From positions 186,001-250,000 of the forward strand of contig JAEYLX010000032.1 of NCBI GenBank assembly GCA_023407575.1: a stretch of DNA of 64,000 nt, written 5' to 3'. This document shows, one piece after another, positions 18,119-26,250 of this stretch. Each line of letters opens with the position of its first letter. Positions within the stretch are counted from its first letter, which is position 1. Origin of the DNA: Bacillota bacterium. GTDB taxonomy: Bacteria; Bacillota; Clostridia; Lachnospirales; Lachnospiraceae. The notes below the pieces were generated by a model. That model ran no database searches and was not told the DNA's origin. It was given only the letters and a program-made list of their open reading frames with translations. The translations under genes and the position numbers were made by a program.

Positions 18119-18244
18119 CATTAGGATTAGTTAAAGAATTAAAACTAAGCTCAATGACTTAAGGAGAGTTGTATTCGTTCGCTTTTGTGCAGATTGTGCT
18201 TATGATTAATTTGAGGTTTTTCTTGAAAAGGGAGGCTTATTAGA

Positions 18245-19156
18245 ATGGAACCTGTATTAGTGATAATGGCAGCAGGAATGGGAAGCAGATATGGTGGGAT
18301 GAAGCAAATTGACCCAGTGGATGATAGAGGTCATATTATTATGGATTTCTCCATTTATGACGCCATAAGAGCTGGATTTAAAAATGTTGTGTTTATTATA
18401 AAACCAGAAATAGAAGAGGAATTTAAAAAGGTTATTGGAAATCGCATCAGTAAGAAAGTAAATGTTCAGTATGTGTATCAAAAAATAAATTATTTACCGG
18501 AAGGGTATCAAGCGCCTGCTGGAAGAGTGAAACCCTGGGGTACAGGGCACGCCGTATTAAGTTGTTTAGAAGTCGTAAAGGGACCCTTTGCAGTAATTAA
18601 TGCGGATGACTATTATGGAGTAACTGCATATAAAGCAATCTATGATTTCCTAACAGCGACTCCACAGGATGACCAATCCCGTTATGCAATGGTGGGCTAT
18701 CAACTGGAGAATACCTTAACGGAACATGGTCATGTAGCCAGAGGAGTTTGTGAAATCACAGAGGATGGATATTTAAAGGATATTTGTGAGAGAACAAGAA
18801 TTGAGCAATATAAATCTGGAGCCGGATATACAGAGGATGAGGGCAAAACCTGGGTTACGATACCAAAAGATAGCATTGTCTCTATGAATATGTGGGGCTT
18901 TTCTTCAAGTATACTTAAGGAATTAGAAGAAAGGTTTAAAACCTTCCTAAGTAAGGAAGTACAGCAAAATACATTAAAGGCTGAGTACTTTTTACCCATG
19001 GTGGTAGGAGAATTGATAAGGGAAGAAAAAGCGACGGTGGAGGTCCTTAAGTCCGAAGATAAATGGTATGGAGTTACCTATAAAGAAGACAAGGAAGCGG
19101 TAGTAACAGCCATTACTAAGTTAAAAGAGCAAGGATTATATCCGGAAGAATTCTAA
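18245..19156 (+). CDS. RmlA/GlmU-like sugar-1-phosphate nucleotidyltransferase, first copy
   Basis: A 303-residue NTP-transferase-fold protein. The nucleotide-binding signature is LVIMAAGMGSRYGGMKQIDP, with metal-site motif VINADDYYG near residues 116-124 and GTGHAVLSC. It should join a sugar-1-phosphate to UTP and release pyrophosphate. It sits between nagB and nahK, the place where bifidobacterial LNB operons carry GalT-type uridylyltransferase, so a UDP-Gal/UDP-HexNAc pyrophosphorylase role is likely. No left-handed beta-helix acetyltransferase domain follows, so it is not GlmU. GGGAGG precedes the ATG. It is about 90 percent identical by eye to the copy at 29337-30248. Confidence 0.85.
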   Translation: MEPVLVIMAAGMGSRYGGMKQIDPVDDRGHIIMDFSIYDAIRAGFKNVVFIIKPEIEEEFKKVIGNRISKKVNVQYVYQKINYLPEGYQAPAGRVKPWGTGHAVLSCLEVVKGPFAVINADDYYGVTAYKAIYDFLTATPQDDQSRYAMVGYQLENTLTEHGHVARGVCEITEDGYLKDICERTRIEQYKSGAGYTEDEGKTWVTIPKDSIVSMNMWGFSSSILKELEERFKTFLSKEVQQNTLKAEYFLPMVVGELIREEKATVEVLKSEDKWYGVTYKEDKEAVVTAITKLKEQGLYPEEF

Positions 19157-19242
19157 AAATTAGAAAATTACAAAACTCAAAATTTGTAAGAATAGTATAA
19201 ATAACGAATACCGTTTTAGAGTGGAAGTGAGAGGATATCATT

Positions 19243-20358
19243 ATGACAAGAGAGGGATATTGTGCAAAAATTGAGGAAGCAATCTGTCACCTTGATTTTA
19301 AAGGAACGTTGATCGATTATGAACGGTATGGGCATGGTCATATTAATGATACCTTTGTTGTACGATTTATACAGGAGGATCAAAGTATCCTTCGCTATAT
19401 ATTACAGAGAATGAATCATGAAACCTTTCATCGGCCGGACCAGTTAATGAAAAATATAGCCGGTGTGACGGGATTTTTAAGAAAAAAGATTATATTAAAC
19501 AAAGGTGACGTTAATCGGGAGACCATGAATATCATCGCCACAAAGGATGGAAATACCTATTATAGAGATAGTATCGGTTCCTATTGGAGAGCGTATTTAT
19601 TTATAGAGGATGCCACTTGTTTTGATCTGGTGGAAAAACCGGAGGATTTCTATCAAAGTGCCATAGCCTTTGGACGGTTTCAGGAGCTATTAGCGGACTA
19701 TCCGGCAGATACCTTATTTGAGACTATCAAGGATTTTCACAATACTCCGGCTCGCCTTGATAATTTAAGAAAAGCGGTGGAAAAGGATATCCTGGGCAGA
19801 GTCAAAGAGGTAACTGCGGAAATAGAGTTTGCACTCCAAAGGGAAGAATTCATACATACCTTAATGGACTTATATGAGGCAGGAAAGCTCCCGCTAAAGG
19901 TAACGCATAATGATACAAAATTGAATAACATTATGATTGATAATAAATCAGGGGAAGCAATCTGTGTGATTGATTTGGATACGGTTATGCCGGGATTTTC
20001 GGTGACTGATTTTGGTGACTCTATTCGTTTTGGAGCAAGTACCGGAGCGGAGGATGAACCTGATTTAAGTAAAGTCAATTTTGATCTTAAGCTTTACGAG
20101 ATTTATACTAAGGGATTCCTGGAGGGCTGTAATGGAAGTCTTAGCGAAACAGAGCGAGCAATGCTTCCGGTAGGAGCAAAGATGATGACACTGGAATGCG
20201 GGATACGTTTCCTAACAGACTATCTGCAGGGGGATACCTACTTTAGAACACACAGAGAAGGTCATAACCTGGACAGAGCCAGAACACAGTTTAAGTTGGT
20301 GGCAGACATGGAACAGCACTGGAAGGAAATGATAACAATCGTTAATAAATACCGTTAG
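19243..20358 (+). CDS. nahK: N-acetylhexosamine 1-kinase, first copy
   Basis: The protein is 371 residues, of the aminoglycoside-phosphotransferase/choline-kinase fold, as in bifidobacterial NahK (LnpB). It phosphorylates GlcNAc or GalNAc at C1 with ATP. The catalytic loop HNDTKLNN (residues 222-229) provides the aspartate base and the metal-binding asparagine, and [10 protein letters not shown] (about 242-251) supplies the second metal ligand. The N-terminal ATP region contains GHINDTFVV. It ends 11 bases before galE and shares a ribosome-site stretch with it. The copy at 30338-31453 is almost identical; the DNA identity is very high across the kinase centre. Confidence 0.9.
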   Translation: MTREGYCAKIEEAICHLDFKGTLIDYERYGHGHINDTFVVRFIQEDQSILRYILQRMNHETFHRPDQLMKNIAGVTGFLRKKIILNKGDVNRETMNIIATKDGNTYYRDSIGSYWRAYLFIEDATCFDLVEKPEDFYQSAIAFGRFQELLADYPADTLFETIKDFHNTPARLDNLRKAVEKDILGRVKEVTAEIEFALQREEFIHTLMDLYEAGKLPLKVTHNDTKLNNIMIDNKSGEAICVIDLDTVMPGFSVTDFGDSIRFGASTGAEDEPDLSKVNFDLKLYEIYTKGFLEGCNGSLSETERAMLPVGAKMMTLECGIRFLTDYLQGDTYFRTHREGHNLDRARTQFKLVADMEQHWKEMITIVNKYR

Positions 20359-20369
20359 GAGTGAATGCT

Positions 20370-21383
20370 ATGGCAATTTTAGTTACGGGTGGTGCCGGAT
20401 ATATAGGGAGCCATACCTGCCTGGAGTTATTAAGAAAAGGATATGAGGTTATCGTAGTTGATAACTTATGTAATTCTTCCGAGGAGTCTCTGGAAAGAGT
20501 GAAAAAAATAGCCGGCAGGTCTCTGACCTTTTATAAGTTCAATATAGAAGATAAGGAAAAATTAAGGATAGTATTTGAGCGAGAAAAAATAGAAGCAGTG
20601 ATTCATTTTGCAGCTTTAAAAGCAGTAGGCGAATCTGTTCAGAAACCATTGGAATATTACTATAACAATTTAATATCAACATTGATACTGTGTGAGGTTA
20701 TGAAAGAATTTCAGGTAAGGAAGCTGGTATTTAGTTCCTCTGCAACGGTATATGGTAATCCCCATACAGTGCCCATTAAGGAGGATTTTCCGCTGTCCGT
20801 TACTAATCCTTATGGAAGAACTAAGTTAATGATAGAAGAAATATTAAGGGACTTAGCGGTAACTGACAGCGAATGGAAGATCGTCCTATTGCGGTATTTT
20901 AATCCGATCGGTGCGGATAAGAGCGGTCTGATTGGAGAAGATCCGCTTGGTATTCCGAATAATTTGGTTCCATACATTACGCAGGTAGCAGTAGGCAAAT
21001 TAAAGGAACTGCAGATATTCGGGAATGATTATGAAACAAAAGACGGCAGCGGGGTAAGGGATTATATCCATGTTACTGACCTTGCGATTGGCCATGTGAA
21101 AGCAATTGAGAAGCTGGATAAACTAGAAGGTGTAAAAACCTATAATCTTGGGACGGGTAAAGGCTACAGTGTATTAGAGATGGTTGCGGCATTTTCAGAT
21201 GTTTGCAAAAAACCGATTCCTTACGTTGTAAAGCCAAGGAGATCAGGTGATATTGCAGCCTGCTATGCGGATCCGGGACTGGCAAGGGAGGAGCTTGGAT
21301 TTATAGCGGAAAGAGATCTTGCACAAATGTGTGAAGATGCTTATCGCTGGCAGTGTAATAATCCGAACGGGTATCGTAAGTAA
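20370..21383 (+). CDS. galE: UDP-glucose 4-epimerase, first copy
   Basis: The protein is 337 residues, a short-chain dehydrogenase-type epimerase. The NAD site is [11 protein letters not shown] at the N-terminus, the catalytic pair Tyr/Lys is in NPYGRTK near residue 150, with the Ser in FSSSATVYG. It interconverts UDP-Gal and UDP-Glc, possibly also UDP-GalNAc and UDP-GlcNAc. The ATG at 20370 lies eight bases after GGAG; an in-frame GTG at 20361 overlaps that site. It is the last gene of the first block and is followed by a terminator. It is much less similar to its second copy (31465-32487) than the upstream genes are to theirs. Confidence 0.94.
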   Translation: MAILVTGGAGYIGSHTCLELLRKGYEVIVVDNLCNSSEESLERVKKIAGRSLTFYKFNIEDKEKLRIVFEREKIEAVIHFAALKAVGESVQKPLEYYYNNLISTLILCEVMKEFQVRKLVFSSSATVYGNPHTVPIKEDFPLSVTNPYGRTKLMIEEILRDLAVTDSEWKIVLLRYFNPIGADKSGLIGEDPLGIPNNLVPYITQVAVGKLKELQIFGNDYETKDGSGVRDYIHVTDLAIGHVKAIEKLDKLEGVKTYNLGTGKGYSVLEMVAAFSDVCKKPIPYVVKPRRSGDIAACYADPGLAREELGFIAERDLAQMCEDAYRWQCNNPNGYRK

Positions 21384-21413
21384 GACGTATAATATAAATA
21401 GTAAAGAATGAAT

Positions 21414-21471
21414 ATAGCATCCTAAAATACTGATTGAAAACAGTAGATTTTAGAATGCTATATCTTTTTTT
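21414..21471. terminator. Terminator after first galE
   Basis: ATAGCAT..CTAAAAT pairs with ATTTTAG..ATGCTAT, followed by a seven-base T run at 21465-21471. It separates galE from the convergent AraC-family gene. Confidence 0.85.
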
Positions 21472-21542
21472 ATACAATTATTATTCTTCACATGGATAGA
21501 AATTTGTTATTGTAAGCCTACATTTTAATGAATTTGTTCCTT

Positions 21543-22457
21543 TTAATGTGATACGGATACAGAAGCCTGATTCATTTTTCTATACGCCTGTGGCAATATA
21601 TTGGTAGTTCTTTTAAATACCTGTGAAAAGTAACTTGGTGAAGAAAACCCAACAATTTGGGAAATTGAAGACAAGGAATAGTTGGTACTTGTAAGGAGAT
21701 GCTTGCTTTCATCAATGCGCCTCTTAATCAAATAATTGATTGGCGAAGTTCCGAATTGTTTTGTAAAGTTATGCGCAAAATAGTACTTATTTAAGTGTAC
21801 TAGAGAACTTAAAGTATCAATTGTAATATTCTCACTAAAGTGATCTTCAATATATTTTTTTGCAATACTGCATTCTCTTGTCATACCTGCTTCAGTTGCT
21901 ATGGAAATCTTAAATGCATCATTACGAAGAATGGATGTAAAAATGATATTTAATAAGTTCTGGCACACAAAGTCGCGATATGGTTGATCGTGTTTCATTT
22001 CTTGTGCAAGTGAATTAAAGTAAAGATGCAGGTCAGATTTAAGTGCAGAGCCGTCTAAGAGAATACAGCCACGGTCCTCTGTCTGAAACCGAATTCCTTC
22101 TACCCCCAACACAATATATTCCAAGGGCTTGGAAGGGTTTGAAATTTCGGTATGTACAATAGTAGGATTTAAGATAATAAGATCATTAGCCTTTACATTA
22201 AGAATATCCGCTTCTGCAGAAAACTTTCCGGTTCCATTGGTGATATAAAAGAACTCAGTGAAATTATGAGAGTGAGGTAGACTTATCCAGTCATTTCCGT
22301 ATTTTGATATTGCTACATAAAGTAAAGTAACGTGAATTGCCTGATTGTCATGCTTGCCACCAAGGGTAAAAGTATAGGAAAGAGTGGAGTCCTCTTTATG
22401 AATCATAAAGGCTTCACGTTCATTTTCGATATTAAAATTATAACGGTTATTGCTCAT
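21543..22457 (-). CDS. AraC-family transcriptional regulator
   Basis: The protein is 304 residues. The N-terminal cupin-like sugar-sensing half contains LPHSHNFTEFFYITNGTG and ANDLIILNPTIVHTE. The C-terminal double helix-turn-helix spans about residues 195-295 (SLVHLNKYYFAHNFTKQFG and GFSSPSYFSQVFKRTTNILP). AAAGGAG precedes the ATG. It is divergent from the second GNB/LNB-type importer operon, the usual position of a local activator for that operon. The region between them holds an AT palindrome and a good promoter. The effector is unknown but is probably an intracellular sugar or sugar phosphate of the pathway. Confidence 0.92.
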   Translation of the reverse strand: MSNNRYNFNIENEREAFMIHKEDSTLSYTFTLGGKHDNQAIHVTLLYVAISKYGNDWISLPHSHNFTEFFYITNGTGKFSAEADILNVKANDLIILNPTIVHTEISNPSKPLEYIVLGVEGIRFQTEDRGCILLDGSALKSDLHLYFNSLAQEMKHDQPYRDFVCQNLLNIIFTSILRNDAFKISIATEAGMTRECSIAKKYIEDHFSENITIDTLSSLVHLNKYYFAHNFTKQFGTSPINYLIKRRIDESKHLLTSTNYSLSSISQIVGFSSPSYFSQVFKRTTNILPQAYRKMNQASVSVSH

Positions 22458-22629
22458 ATCTTCTCCTTTTGTCTATGTGAAAATTGTACATAAATAATAA
22501 AAATGATATTATTATTTGTTTAATGTGTCTATTATACAGCAATATATATAAAGAAGAAAGCAATATTTCTATTGTTTATAAAATTAATTACGGTATACTA
22601 CATACATAATCGTTAAGGAGGATAAATAT
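22458..22629 (+). promoter_or_regulatory. Divergent promoter region of the second GNB/LNB locus
   Basis: A plausible sigma-A promoter for the solute-binding protein reads TTGTTT at 22572-22577 and TATACT at 22594-22599, with a 16-base spacer. The palindrome AATAATA-N7-TATTATT at 22493-22513 is a candidate operator for the divergent AraC-family protein. Confidence 0.5.
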
Positions 22630-23994
22630 ATGAAAAAAATTGTTAGTATTTTCTTGGTATTTGTATTGATGATTAGTTCTTTTGCCGGTTGTGCGAAAAA
22701 GGATGAAACGAATACTGGTGCGAATGCAACACCTGGTGTAACTTCAACACCTGACAAAGAGGATAACACCGATGTTACAATTAAGGTAGCAGCAATTGAA
22801 ACAGCGTATGGAGCGGATATGTGGACAAAGGTTAGTGAAGCCTTTACCGCAAAGACAGGAATAAAAGTCGAGCTTACAACGGACAAATCCTTAGAGGATG
22901 TTATTGGTGCAGGAATGAAAGCGGGAGATTATCCTGATGTTGTTCATTTAGCTACCGGTCGTCCGGCAGCTTTGACAGAAACATTAATGAAAGAAAATGG
23001 TTTAGAAGATATCACAGATGTTTTAGGTATGACAGTTCCGGGCGAGGATAAGAAGGTTAGCGATAAGATTGCAGGCGGTTTTACAGAATCTTCTTTAACA
23101 AATCCTTATAATGACGGAAAGACCTACATGGCACCTATGTTTTACAGCCCATGCGGGTTGTTCTTCAACAAAGGCTTATTTGCAGAAAAAGGCTGGACAG
23201 TTCCAACAAGCTGGGATGAGATGTGGGAATTGGGAGATAAAGCAAAAGCAGAAGGCATTGCATTATTTGCATATCCGACAGCAGGATACTTTGATGCATT
23301 CTTCTACGGTCTTCTGTATGAAGTGGGCGGTGCAGAGTTCTTCCAAAAAGCTACTACTTATACAGAAGGTATCTGGGATACAGCAGAAGCAAACCAGGCA
23401 TTTGACATTGTTGAGAAGTTAGCTTCCTATACAGAAAAATCAGTTCCTTCCAATGCAAACAACGATAACTACCTGAAAAACCAGCAGCTGATCTTAGATA
23501 ACAAAGCATTATTTATGCCAAATGGTACCTGGGTTGTTGGTGAGATGCAGGATGCTCCTCGTGCAGACGGTTTTGAGTGGGGCTTCACCGCACTTCCTGC
23601 AGTTACCACAGGCGGAGATGCTTATTCCTATACCTGGTTTGAGCAGTTATGGATTCCGGCAGCAGCGGAGAATAAAGACGCAGCAAAGCAATTCGTAGCA
23701 TATATGTATTCTGATGAAGCAGCCCAGATCTTTGCAGAATCCGGTGCTATTCAGCCAATTGTTGGATTTGCTGACAAATTAGAAGGCGACAACAAGATGT
23801 TCTATAGCATCTATGATAATGGTGCTAAGGCAGCTTTAGGAAGTTTTGCTACAACAGACCCTGTGGAGGGTGTAAGCTTTGCAGATACTGTATTTGGAAC
23901 AGTCAACTCCTTAGTAAGCGGGGATAAAACAAAGGATCAGTGGATTGAATCAATTAAAAAAGACAGTGACCTGCTCCGTGCTGCATTAAAATAG
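22630..23994 (+). CDS. Sugar ABC transporter solute-binding lipoprotein (second GNB/LNB locus)
   Basis: The protein is 454 residues. The signal peptide ends in the lipobox FAGC, then comes a Thr/Asn-rich linker and a family 1 solute-binding domain (start DVTIKVAAIETAYGADMW; NPYNDGKTYMAPMFYSP in the hinge region). It should deliver the substrate of the GH112 phosphorylase, probably galacto-N-biose or lacto-N-biose. It has the same length and layout as the protein at 13236-14600 but a quite different sequence, so the two importers may have different ligands. GGAGG precedes the ATG. A terminator-type hairpin directly follows the gene. Confidence 0.92.
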   Translation: MKKIVSIFLVFVLMISSFAGCAKKDETNTGANATPGVTSTPDKEDNTDVTIKVAAIETAYGADMWTKVSEAFTAKTGIKVELTTDKSLEDVIGAGMKAGDYPDVVHLATGRPAALTETLMKENGLEDITDVLGMTVPGEDKKVSDKIAGGFTESSLTNPYNDGKTYMAPMFYSPCGLFFNKGLFAEKGWTVPTSWDEMWELGDKAKAEGIALFAYPTAGYFDAFFYGLLYEVGGAEFFQKATTYTEGIWDTAEANQAFDIVEKLASYTEKSVPSNANNDNYLKNQQLILDNKALFMPNGTWVVGEMQDAPRADGFEWGFTALPAVTTGGDAYSYTWFEQLWIPAAAENKDAAKQFVAYMYSDEAAQIFAESGAIQPIVGFADKLEGDNKMFYSIYDNGAKAALGSFATTDPVEGVSFADTVFGTVNSLVSGDKTKDQWIESIKKDSDLLRAALK

Positions 23995-24038
23995 TAAAGT
24001 ACAAATAGCACACTTTGTAGTACCAGAAAGCCGATTAT

Positions 24039-24073
24039 AAACGGTGAGTAGCATCCGGACTCACCGTTTTTTT
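24039..24073 (+). terminator. Strong hairpin with T run between SBP and permease genes
   Basis: AAACGGTGAGT pairs with ACTCACCGTTT across a nine-base loop, followed by a T run. It probably terminates part of the transcription after the solute-binding protein gene so that the permeases are made in smaller amounts. Confidence 0.8.
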
Positions 24074-24084
24074 AACAGGAGACA

Positions 24085-24108
24085 AGTTTGAAAGTAAACT
24101 TTCAAACT
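24085..24108. repeat. Near-perfect palindrome after the SBP terminator
   Basis: AGTTTGAAAGT at 24085-24095 and ACTTTCAAACT at 24098-24108 are exact reverse complements separated by two bases. Further small stems follow (CCTATT/AATAGG and ACTTTTTG/CAAAAAGT), giving a series of alternative hairpins before the permease start. Confidence 0.65.
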
Positions 24109-24171
24109 CACTTATTAAGGCCTATTTACTTTTTGAATAGGTCATCAAAAAGTGAAAGGCATGGGATAGGC

Positions 24172-25062
24172 ATGAAAAATAAAGGGAAATCATTATTTAT
24201 ATTATTTTGTGTAACACCGGCAGTTATTTTGTATGCAATCTTTATGATTATACCAACAATTAATATCTTTAAAATGTCACTTTACAAATGGGGTGGATAT
24301 TCACCGAATAAAACCTTTGTAGCATTTGATAATTTTAAGAAGCTTGCACAGGACATGAAGTTTTTACAGTCCTTTGAAAATACGGTGCTATTAATTGTTA
24401 TTGTCAGTGTTATTACCATAGCGGTTGCCCTTTTCTTTGCGGCAATCTTAACCAGAGAAAAAATTGCAGGACAGAATTTCTTCCGCATTGTTTTTTATAT
24501 ACCAAATATTTTATCCATAGTTATTATCAGTGCTATTTTTAGTGCGATTCTGGATTCAAAAAATGGATTACTTAACAGTATTCTGGCTCTTTTTCGAGAC
24601 AAGGGAAGTGAACCGATTTATTGGCTGGGAGACCAGAAAATTGTTATATTTTCAATTGCGATGGCAATGATATGGCAGGCGATTGGGTATTACATGGTTA
24701 TGTACATGGCCAGTATGGCAAGTGTTCCGGAAAGTGTATACGAAAGTGCCGGTATTGAAGGCGCCAGCCGCATCCGTCAGTTCTTTAGTCTGACGATCCC
24801 ATTAATATGGACGAATATCAGAACGACCTTAACGTTCTTTATCATAAGCAGTATCAATCTTAGTTTTATGCTGGTAAAGGCAATGACGAGCGGCGGACCG
24901 GACGGTAGTACAGAGGTGTTCTTAAGCTATATGTATAAACAAGCCTACACCAATTCCAGCTACGGATATGGTATGGCAATTGGTGTTGTAGTATTCTTGT
25001 TCTCCTTTGCGTTAAGTGGAATTGTGAACCTGATTACCAAGCGCGAATCAATAGAATTGTAG
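24172..25062 (+). CDS. Sugar ABC transporter permease (MalF/UgpA type)
   Basis: The protein is 296 residues with about six membrane segments. The EAA loop reads VYESAGIEGASRIRQFFSLTIP; the glutamate in place of aspartate before Gly is unusual but tolerated. The ATG at 24172 lies after GGGATAGG and begins MKNKGKSLF directly ahead of the first membrane segment; a longer frame starts at 24088 inside the palindrome and is rejected. It works with the permease 12 bases downstream and the lipoprotein upstream. Confidence 0.92.
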   Translation: MKNKGKSLFILFCVTPAVILYAIFMIIPTINIFKMSLYKWGGYSPNKTFVAFDNFKKLAQDMKFLQSFENTVLLIVIVSVITIAVALFFAAILTREKIAGQNFFRIVFYIPNILSIVIISAIFSAILDSKNGLLNSILALFRDKGSEPIYWLGDQKIVIFSIAMAMIWQAIGYYMVMYMASMASVPESVYESAGIEGASRIRQFFSLTIPLIWTNIRTTLTFFIISSINLSFMLVKAMTSGGPDGSTEVFLSYMYKQAYTNSSYGYGMAIGVVVFLFSFALSGIVNLITKRESIEL

Positions 25063-25074
25063 GAGGGGGAATCT

Positions 25075-25944
25075 ATGCATAAACTTCCATTAAAAAAATT
25101 AATTATCTATATTGTATTATCAATTTTAGCAATATCAATTATTGTACCCGTAGGTTGGGTATTTATAGCTTCCATTAAGCAGAATAATGAGTTTTACGGC
25201 AGTCCCTGGAAACTTCCGCAAACCTTCTATTTTCAGAACTTTATCGATGCCTGGGGCAGCGCACATATGGGTGAATATATGCTGAACAGTGTGATTGTTA
25301 CCGTGTTGGCCCTGACTGTCCTTTTAGTTGTTGCTTTGCCGGCAGCCTATTGCCTTAGCCGGTTTAAGTTCAGATTGCGTAAAATCTTAAATATCCTTTT
25401 TATGGCTGGTCTGTTTATCAATGTTAACTACATTGTGGTTCCAATCTTTCTGATGTTTATTGATGCGGATAAGATGCTGAAAAGCTGGGGACTCTCTCCA
25501 TTTTTCTTGAATAACATTTATGTTCTGGCAATTGTTTATGCAGCCACGGCGCTTCCTTTTACCATCTATTTATTGTCCGGCTATTTTGTAACAATACCAA
25601 GAACTTATGAGGAAGCAGCATATATAGACGGAAGCAGCTATTTTAGGACGATGATCAAGGTTATATTGCCGATGGCAAGACCAAGTATTATTACCGTAAT
25701 CCTGTTCAACTTCTTATCTTTTTGGAATGAGTACATTATAGCAATAACGATGTTAACAGACCCCAAGGGGGCAAAGACACTTCCGGTCGGTCTGATGAAC
25801 CTGATGAAAGCGCAGAATGCTGCTGCCCAATATGGGCGTATGTATGCAGGGCTTGTTCTGGTCATGCTGCCGACATTGATACTTTATATTATAGTGCAAA
25901 AGAAACTGACACAGGGGATGACCCTTGGTGGTTTGAAGGAATAG
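25075..25944 (+). CDS. Sugar ABC transporter permease (MalG/UgpE type)
   Basis: The protein is 289 residues with about six membrane segments and the EAA loop TYEEAAYIDGSSYFRTMIKV. The C-terminus ends QGMTLGGLKE, characteristic of the class. GGAGGGGG precedes the ATG. It completes the importer of the second GNB/LNB locus. A very small membrane protein gene follows within 33 bases. Confidence 0.94.
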   Translation: MHKLPLKKLIIYIVLSILAISIIVPVGWVFIASIKQNNEFYGSPWKLPQTFYFQNFIDAWGSAHMGEYMLNSVIVTVLALTVLLVVALPAAYCLSRFKFRLRKILNILFMAGLFINVNYIVVPIFLMFIDADKMLKSWGLSPFFLNNIYVLAIVYAATALPFTIYLLSGYFVTIPRTYEEAAYIDGSSYFRTMIKVILPMARPSIITVILFNFLSFWNEYIIAITMLTDPKGAKTLPVGLMNLMKAQNAAAQYGRMYAGLVLVMLPTLILYIIVQKKLTQGMTLGGLKE

Positions 25945-25977
25945 GCTTGCAGGACTTTAAGAAAGGCTGGTTATGGG

Positions 25978-26154
25978 ATGGAAAATAAGATGAAAATACT
26001 GGCAGTGACTCTAAAATGCATCTGTCTTGTCGTTTGCCTTGGCCTGGTTATTGTCGGGCAAAGGAGTGTAGGGTATCAGGGGTTATTCACCATGATGGCA
26101 GGCTTATGGGGAATATTGTTATTGCTGCATCTTTATAATAGAAAATACAAATAA
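25978..26154 (+). CDS. Small membrane protein, 58 residues (DUF6903-like)
   Basis: The protein is 58 residues with two hydrophobic stretches (about 9-27 and 36-52) joined by VGQRSVGYQG, and it ends HLYNRKYK. From memory it resembles the short DUF6903-type proteins found beside sugar ABC importers in Lachnospiraceae; I cannot confirm this without a search. GAAAGG lies upstream of the ATG, and a second in-frame ATG at 25990 is possible. It sits between the permease and the GH112 phosphorylase, so it is likely cotranscribed. A role as an importer accessory subunit or membrane-anchored regulator is a guess. Confidence 0.65.
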   Translation: MENKMKILAVTLKCICLVVCLGLVIVGQRSVGYQGLFTMMAGLWGILLLLHLYNRKYK

Positions 26155-26250
26155 AGTATGTGAAAAAGAATATGCACCGGGAGGATTGTGTAATACACAG
26201 TCTTTCTTAGCTGCACGTAAAATTAGATTAAAGGGCGTTAAAACGCCGGA

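Noticed and set aside
18119..18244. Possible short peptide gene in the conserved nagB-nucleotidyltransferase spacer
   Set aside because: The frame stops before the next gene in the first block but reads on in the second, and no ribosome site is present; conservation is better explained by recent duplication.
22584..22886. Minus-strand 100-codon frame at the start of the second binding-protein gene
   Set aside because: Antisense to a lipoprotein gene with clear promoter, ribosome site and lipobox.
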